Assembly (NCBI RefSeq): GCF_014648135.1
Contig: NZ_BMQN01000010.1
Coordinates: forward strand, 1 to 64,000
Reading direction: 5' to 3'
Length of the DNA: 64,000 nt
DNA from: Deinococcus sedimenti
Lineage (GTDB): Bacteria > Deinococcota > Deinococci > Deinococcales > Deinococcaceae
Below the pieces are notes generated by a model, which worked only from the letters and a program-made list of their open reading frames with translations, was not told the origin of the DNA and made no database searches. The position numbers were made by a program, and so were the translations under genes. Shown one piece after another: positions 61,619-64,000 of the stretch (positions within the stretch are counted from its first letter, which is position 1; the number at the start of each line of letters is the position of its first letter).

Positions 61619-62956
61619 GTGGCGTTTCGTGACGTCCTGAATATCGAGGTGGCCGCCGGAAACGGCGGGGACGGCAGCATGTCCTTCCACCGCGCGAAGT
61701 ACATGGAAAAAGGCGGCCCGGACGGCGGGCACGGCGGGCGGGGCGGCAGCATCATCCTGCGCGCCATCGAGGGCGTCGAGTCGCTGGAGCGTCTGGTGGG
61801 CCGCCGCAAGTTCAAGGCCCCGAACGGCGCGTACGGCGAGGGTCGCCTGCGTCAGGGTGGCGACGGCGAGGACATCTTCATTGACGTGCCGGTCGGCACG
61901 ACCGCGTTTGACGAGACGACCGGGAAGGTCATCGCGGACCTCGTGCGGGTCGGGCAGGAGAAGGTCATCGCGCGCGGCGGTTTCGGCGGGCGCGGGAACA
62001 GCACCTTCGTGAGCAGCACCCGTCAGGCGCCGCGCTTCGCGGAGCTGGGCACGCCTGGGCAGAAGCGCCGCGTGCGCCTGGAGCTGCGCCTGATCGCGGA
62101 CGTGGGCCTGGTCGGCTACCCGAACGCCGGGAAGAGCAGCCTGCTCGCGGCGCTGTCCCGCGCGAACCCGGCCATCGCGGACTACCCGTTCACGACCCTG
62201 TCGCCCATCCTGGGCGTCGTGGACCGCGTGGACGCGAACGGCAGCCCGCTGGACGAGCGCTTCACGCTGGCGGACATCCCCGGCATCATCGAGGGCGCCA
62301 GCGAAGGCAAGGGCCTGGGCCTGGAGTTCCTGCGGCACATCAGCCGCACGCGCCTGCTCGTGTACGTGCTGGACGTGACCCGTGACCCGGTGGGGGAGCT
62401 GCGTCAGCTGCAGGCCGAGCTGCGCGCCTACGACCCGACGCTGCTGGATCAGGTCTCCCTGATCGCCCTGAACAAGGTGGAACTGACCGACGAGGACCTC
62501 GCGGCGATGGTCGTGGATGAACTCGCGCAGTTCGGCCTGCCGGTCATCCAGGTCAGCGCCAAGGGCGGCGAGGGCCTGCCGGAACTGCGCGAGGCGGTGT
62601 TCCAGATGCTGCCCGACCGTGAACTGTGGGCGCAGAACAACGCGCTGGAGATCGAACCGGACACCGTGCGCGAGGAACCGCTGCGCATCGAGTTCCGCAT
62701 CGACCCGGCCGCGAAGGGCGTGGGCATCATCAACGACGGTCAACCCGAACGGGTCTGGGCGGTGCACGGCGGCGGTTTCGAGGAACGCATCGTGCGCTTC
62801 TCGCGCTTCATGGACGAGGCGGCCGAGTACCTGGGCAACCTCTTCAAGCGGCAGGGCCTGTACAACGCCCTGAAACGCGCCGGGGCGCGCGAGGGGGACA
62901 CGGTCGAGATCGGCACGTTCCGCTTCGAGTACTTCGACGACGAGGAACAGCGCTGA
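61619..62956 (+). CDS. obg: GTPase Obg/CgtA
   Basis: A 445-residue ribosome-associated GTPase. The glycine-rich Obg domain is at the start ([19 protein letters not shown]), with the P-loop [10 protein letters not shown], the switch [14 protein letters not shown] and LNKVEL as the guanine motif. A C-terminal OCT domain follows ([18 protein letters not shown]). The start is GTG 61619 with GGAGGTGAGG upstream; the open frame to 61520 is non-coding. Confidence 0.96.
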   Translation: MAFRDVLNIEVAAGNGGDGSMSFHRAKYMEKGGPDGGHGGRGGSIILRAIEGVESLERLVGRRKFKAPNGAYGEGRLRQGGDGEDIFIDVPVGTTAFDETTGKVIADLVRVGQEKVIARGGFGGRGNSTFVSSTRQAPRFAELGTPGQKRRVRLELRLIADVGLVGYPNAGKSSLLAALSRANPAIADYPFTTLSPILGVVDRVDANGSPLDERFTLADIPGIIEGASEGKGLGLEFLRHISRTRLLVYVLDVTRDPVGELRQLQAELRAYDPTLLDQVSLIALNKVELTDEDLAAMVVDELAQFGLPVIQVSAKGGEGLPELREAVFQMLPDRELWAQNNALEIEPDTVREEPLRIEFRIDPAAKGVGIINDGQPERVWAVHGGGFEERIVRFSRFMDEAAEYLGNLFKRQGLYNALKRAGAREGDTVEIGTFRFEYFDDEEQR

Positions 62957-62969
62957 CCACCGCGTGAAC

Positions 62970-63005
62970 GAATACGGCCCCGCAGCGAATGCGGGGCCGT
63001 TCGTC
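62970..63005. terminator. Bidirectional terminator between obg and the DUF3105 gene
   Basis: CGGCCCCGC/GCGGGGCCG around AGCGAAT, with TTCGTCTT on the plus strand and TATTCGTTC on the minus strand. Confidence 0.8.
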
Positions 63006-63023
63006 TTGCTGCCTGCCGGTCGG

Positions 63024-63515
63024 TCAGCGGGTCTCGCCGTACGCGCCGCTGCACGACGCGCCGCGTTCCGGGGCGGTGGCGCCCTGCTCGTACTTGTCCA
63101 GGAAGGCCTTCAGGCGGCTGTCATCGGCCTTCTCGACCTTCAGCTGGGCGCCCCAGGCGCTCGCGGCGACCGGGGTGTCCAGGCCCTCGTAGGGGCTGAG
63201 GATGGTGTATGGGCGACCCTCGACGAGTTTTTTCAGGGTGTCCACCTGGGCGGGATCCAGGTCAGGGCGGTACGTGATCCACACGGCGCCGTGTTCCAGG
63301 CTGTGCACGGCGTACTCGTTGTACAGGGGCTGCGCGTACACGCCGCAGTTCTGCCACGTGGCATTGTGTGGGCCGCCGGCCGGGGGGTTCTCGGCGTAGA
63401 TCAGGGAGCCGCTGCGGTGATCTCCGGCGGGGTACGTGAAGGTCTGGACACCCTCGATGGATTTTGAACCACAGGCGGTGAGGGCCAGGACGAGCAGAGG
63501 CAGGGCGGGTTTCAT
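63024..63515 (-). CDS. DUF3105 lipoprotein
   Basis: A 163-residue protein. The lipobox is LTACGS, with Cys15. The DUF3105 core has [17 protein letters not shown] and [18 protein letters not shown], with conserved His residues that could bind metal. Function is not known. The -10 box TACTCT lies 8 nt before the ATG. Confidence 0.88.
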   Translation of the reverse strand: MKPALPLLVLALTACGSKSIEGVQTFTYPAGDHRSGSLIYAENPPAGGPHNATWQNCGVYAQPLYNEYAVHSLEHGAVWITYRPDLDPAQVDTLKKLVEGRPYTILSPYEGLDTPVAASAWGAQLKVEKADDSRLKAFLDKYEQGATAPERGASCSGAYGETR

Positions 63516-63523
63516 GGACCTTC

Positions 63524-63529
63524 AGAGTA
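63524..63529 (-). promoter_or_regulatory. Leaderless-type -10 box of the DUF3105 gene
   Basis: Minus-strand TACTCT, 8 nt before ATG 63515. Confidence 0.5.
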
Positions 63530-63558
63530 GCGGCTGCACATGAAAACGCCCAGGGTCG

Positions 63559-64000
63559 TTACTCGCCCGCCTCGGCGTGGGCGCCGCGGGTGGGGGCTTC
63601 CTCGAATCCCGGGGGGAGGCCCTGGGCGTACCCGGCGCCGGTCAGGTCCACGGTCGTCCGGTCCGGGACCAGGTCGCCCTTCAGGCCGCGCTGCGCGAGG
63701 ACCGGCAGGAACGACGCCATGACCTCGGGTTCGCCGTGCACAAGCCACACGTGGGGCGTGCCCGCCGTGCTCAGGAAGGCCAGCAGGTCATCCTGGTCGG
63801 CGTGCGCGGAGAAGCCGCCGATGGTGTACACGTGGGCTTTCACGGCGATCTCCTCGCCCATGATGCGCACGTGGTCGGCGCCCGTGACGATCCGCCCGCC
63901 CAGGCTGCTGGGCGACTGGTACGACACGCTGATCAGGCTGGTGGTGGGTTTCCACAGGTGATGTTTGAGGTGGTGCTGGATGCGCCCGCCGGTCATCATG
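63559..64000 (-). CDS. Beta-CASP metallo-beta-lactamase-fold protein, C-terminal part
   Basis: The last about 147 residues of a protein that runs off the right edge of the window. It has [18 protein letters not shown], the RMMBL-type [15 protein letters not shown] with His, and [14 protein letters not shown] with the third metal His. This is the C-terminal half of RNase/exonuclease-type MBL proteins (YSH1/CPSF73-like). The catalytic HxHxDH part is outside. RNA processing is the usual role; it ends 44 nt from the DUF3105 gene on the same strand. Confidence 0.85.
   Translation of the reverse strand, partial: MMTGGRIQHHLKHHLWKPTTSLISVSYQSPSSLGGRIVTGADHVRIMGEEIAVKAHVYTIGGFSAHADQDDLLAFLSTAGTPHVWLVHGEPEVMASFLPVLAQRGLKGDLVPDRTTVDLTGAGYAQGLPPGFEEAPTRGAHAEAGE

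Overview
The window is GC-rich, gene-dense chromosomal DNA that looks like a Deinococcus species. The evidence is the Thermus-Deinococcus style of the gene content: a tandem regulatory/catalytic glutamate dehydrogenase pair, a RuvC with His in place of one catalytic Asp, a four-domain cytochrome bc complex, a DnaJ without zinc fingers, an HspR-type operator before dnaK, and at least 19 genes with a TANNNT -10 box only 6-8 nt before the start codon, the leaderless arrangement known from Deinococcus. I see no rRNA, tRNA, transposase, phage or CRISPR. Species cannot be named from the sequence alone. Layout: 0.1-2.2 kb carries a MoaD-MoaE fusion, a PrsW-type membrane protease and ruvC. 2.4-6.2 kb is a peptide/solute ABC importer operon (binding protein, two permeases; no ATPase here). 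6.3-10.5 kb has an A-type Fe-S carrier, two small proteins and the bc complex (cytochrome c, Rieske protein, cytochrome b). 10.6-14.1 kb has a tightly overlapped operon of a NarL-type response regulator, a zinc-ribbon protein and a beta-lactamase-fold hydrolase, then a CvpA-like membrane protein and an EamA exporter. 14.2-28.2 kb is the most unusual part: five consecutive exported proteins on the minus strand, built from DUF11-type repeats, an SdrD-B-like domain, a lectin-like domain and a large probable outer-membrane beta-barrel protein. 28.5-35.3 kb holds UppS, MutY, an unrecognised 450-residue protein, an NTF2-like/GNAT pair, stress and membrane proteins and a polyprenyl synthase. 35.7-40.5 kb has gdhA-gdhB and an amino-acid permease. 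40.6-45.1 kb is the dnaK-grpE-(VF530/ankyrin)-dnaJ chaperone locus under an HspR-type operator. 45.1-51.2 kb holds an SDR enzyme, a CBS protein, a subtilase and class II aldolase. 51.3-55.6 kb has lysN-like aminotransferase, murI, rph, DoxX and corA. corA is preceded by a proline-rich leader ORF reminiscent of Mg2+-sensing leader peptides. 55.9-60.5 kb has a 7Fe-type ferredoxin, a nucleotidyltransferase, a two-component system and a lipoprotein. 60.8-64 kb has rplU-rpmA, obg, a DUF3105 lipoprotein and the C-terminal part of a beta-CASP/metallo-beta-lactamase protein cut by the window edge. Across the window a family of about 135-157 bp intergenic repeats recurs. It carries a compensated hairpin, and one end supplies a Shine-Dalgarno sequence plus ATG to ruvC and to the sensor kinase. 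A second, MITE-like element with TAGAGCA termini supplies the stop codon of the Fe-S carrier gene.
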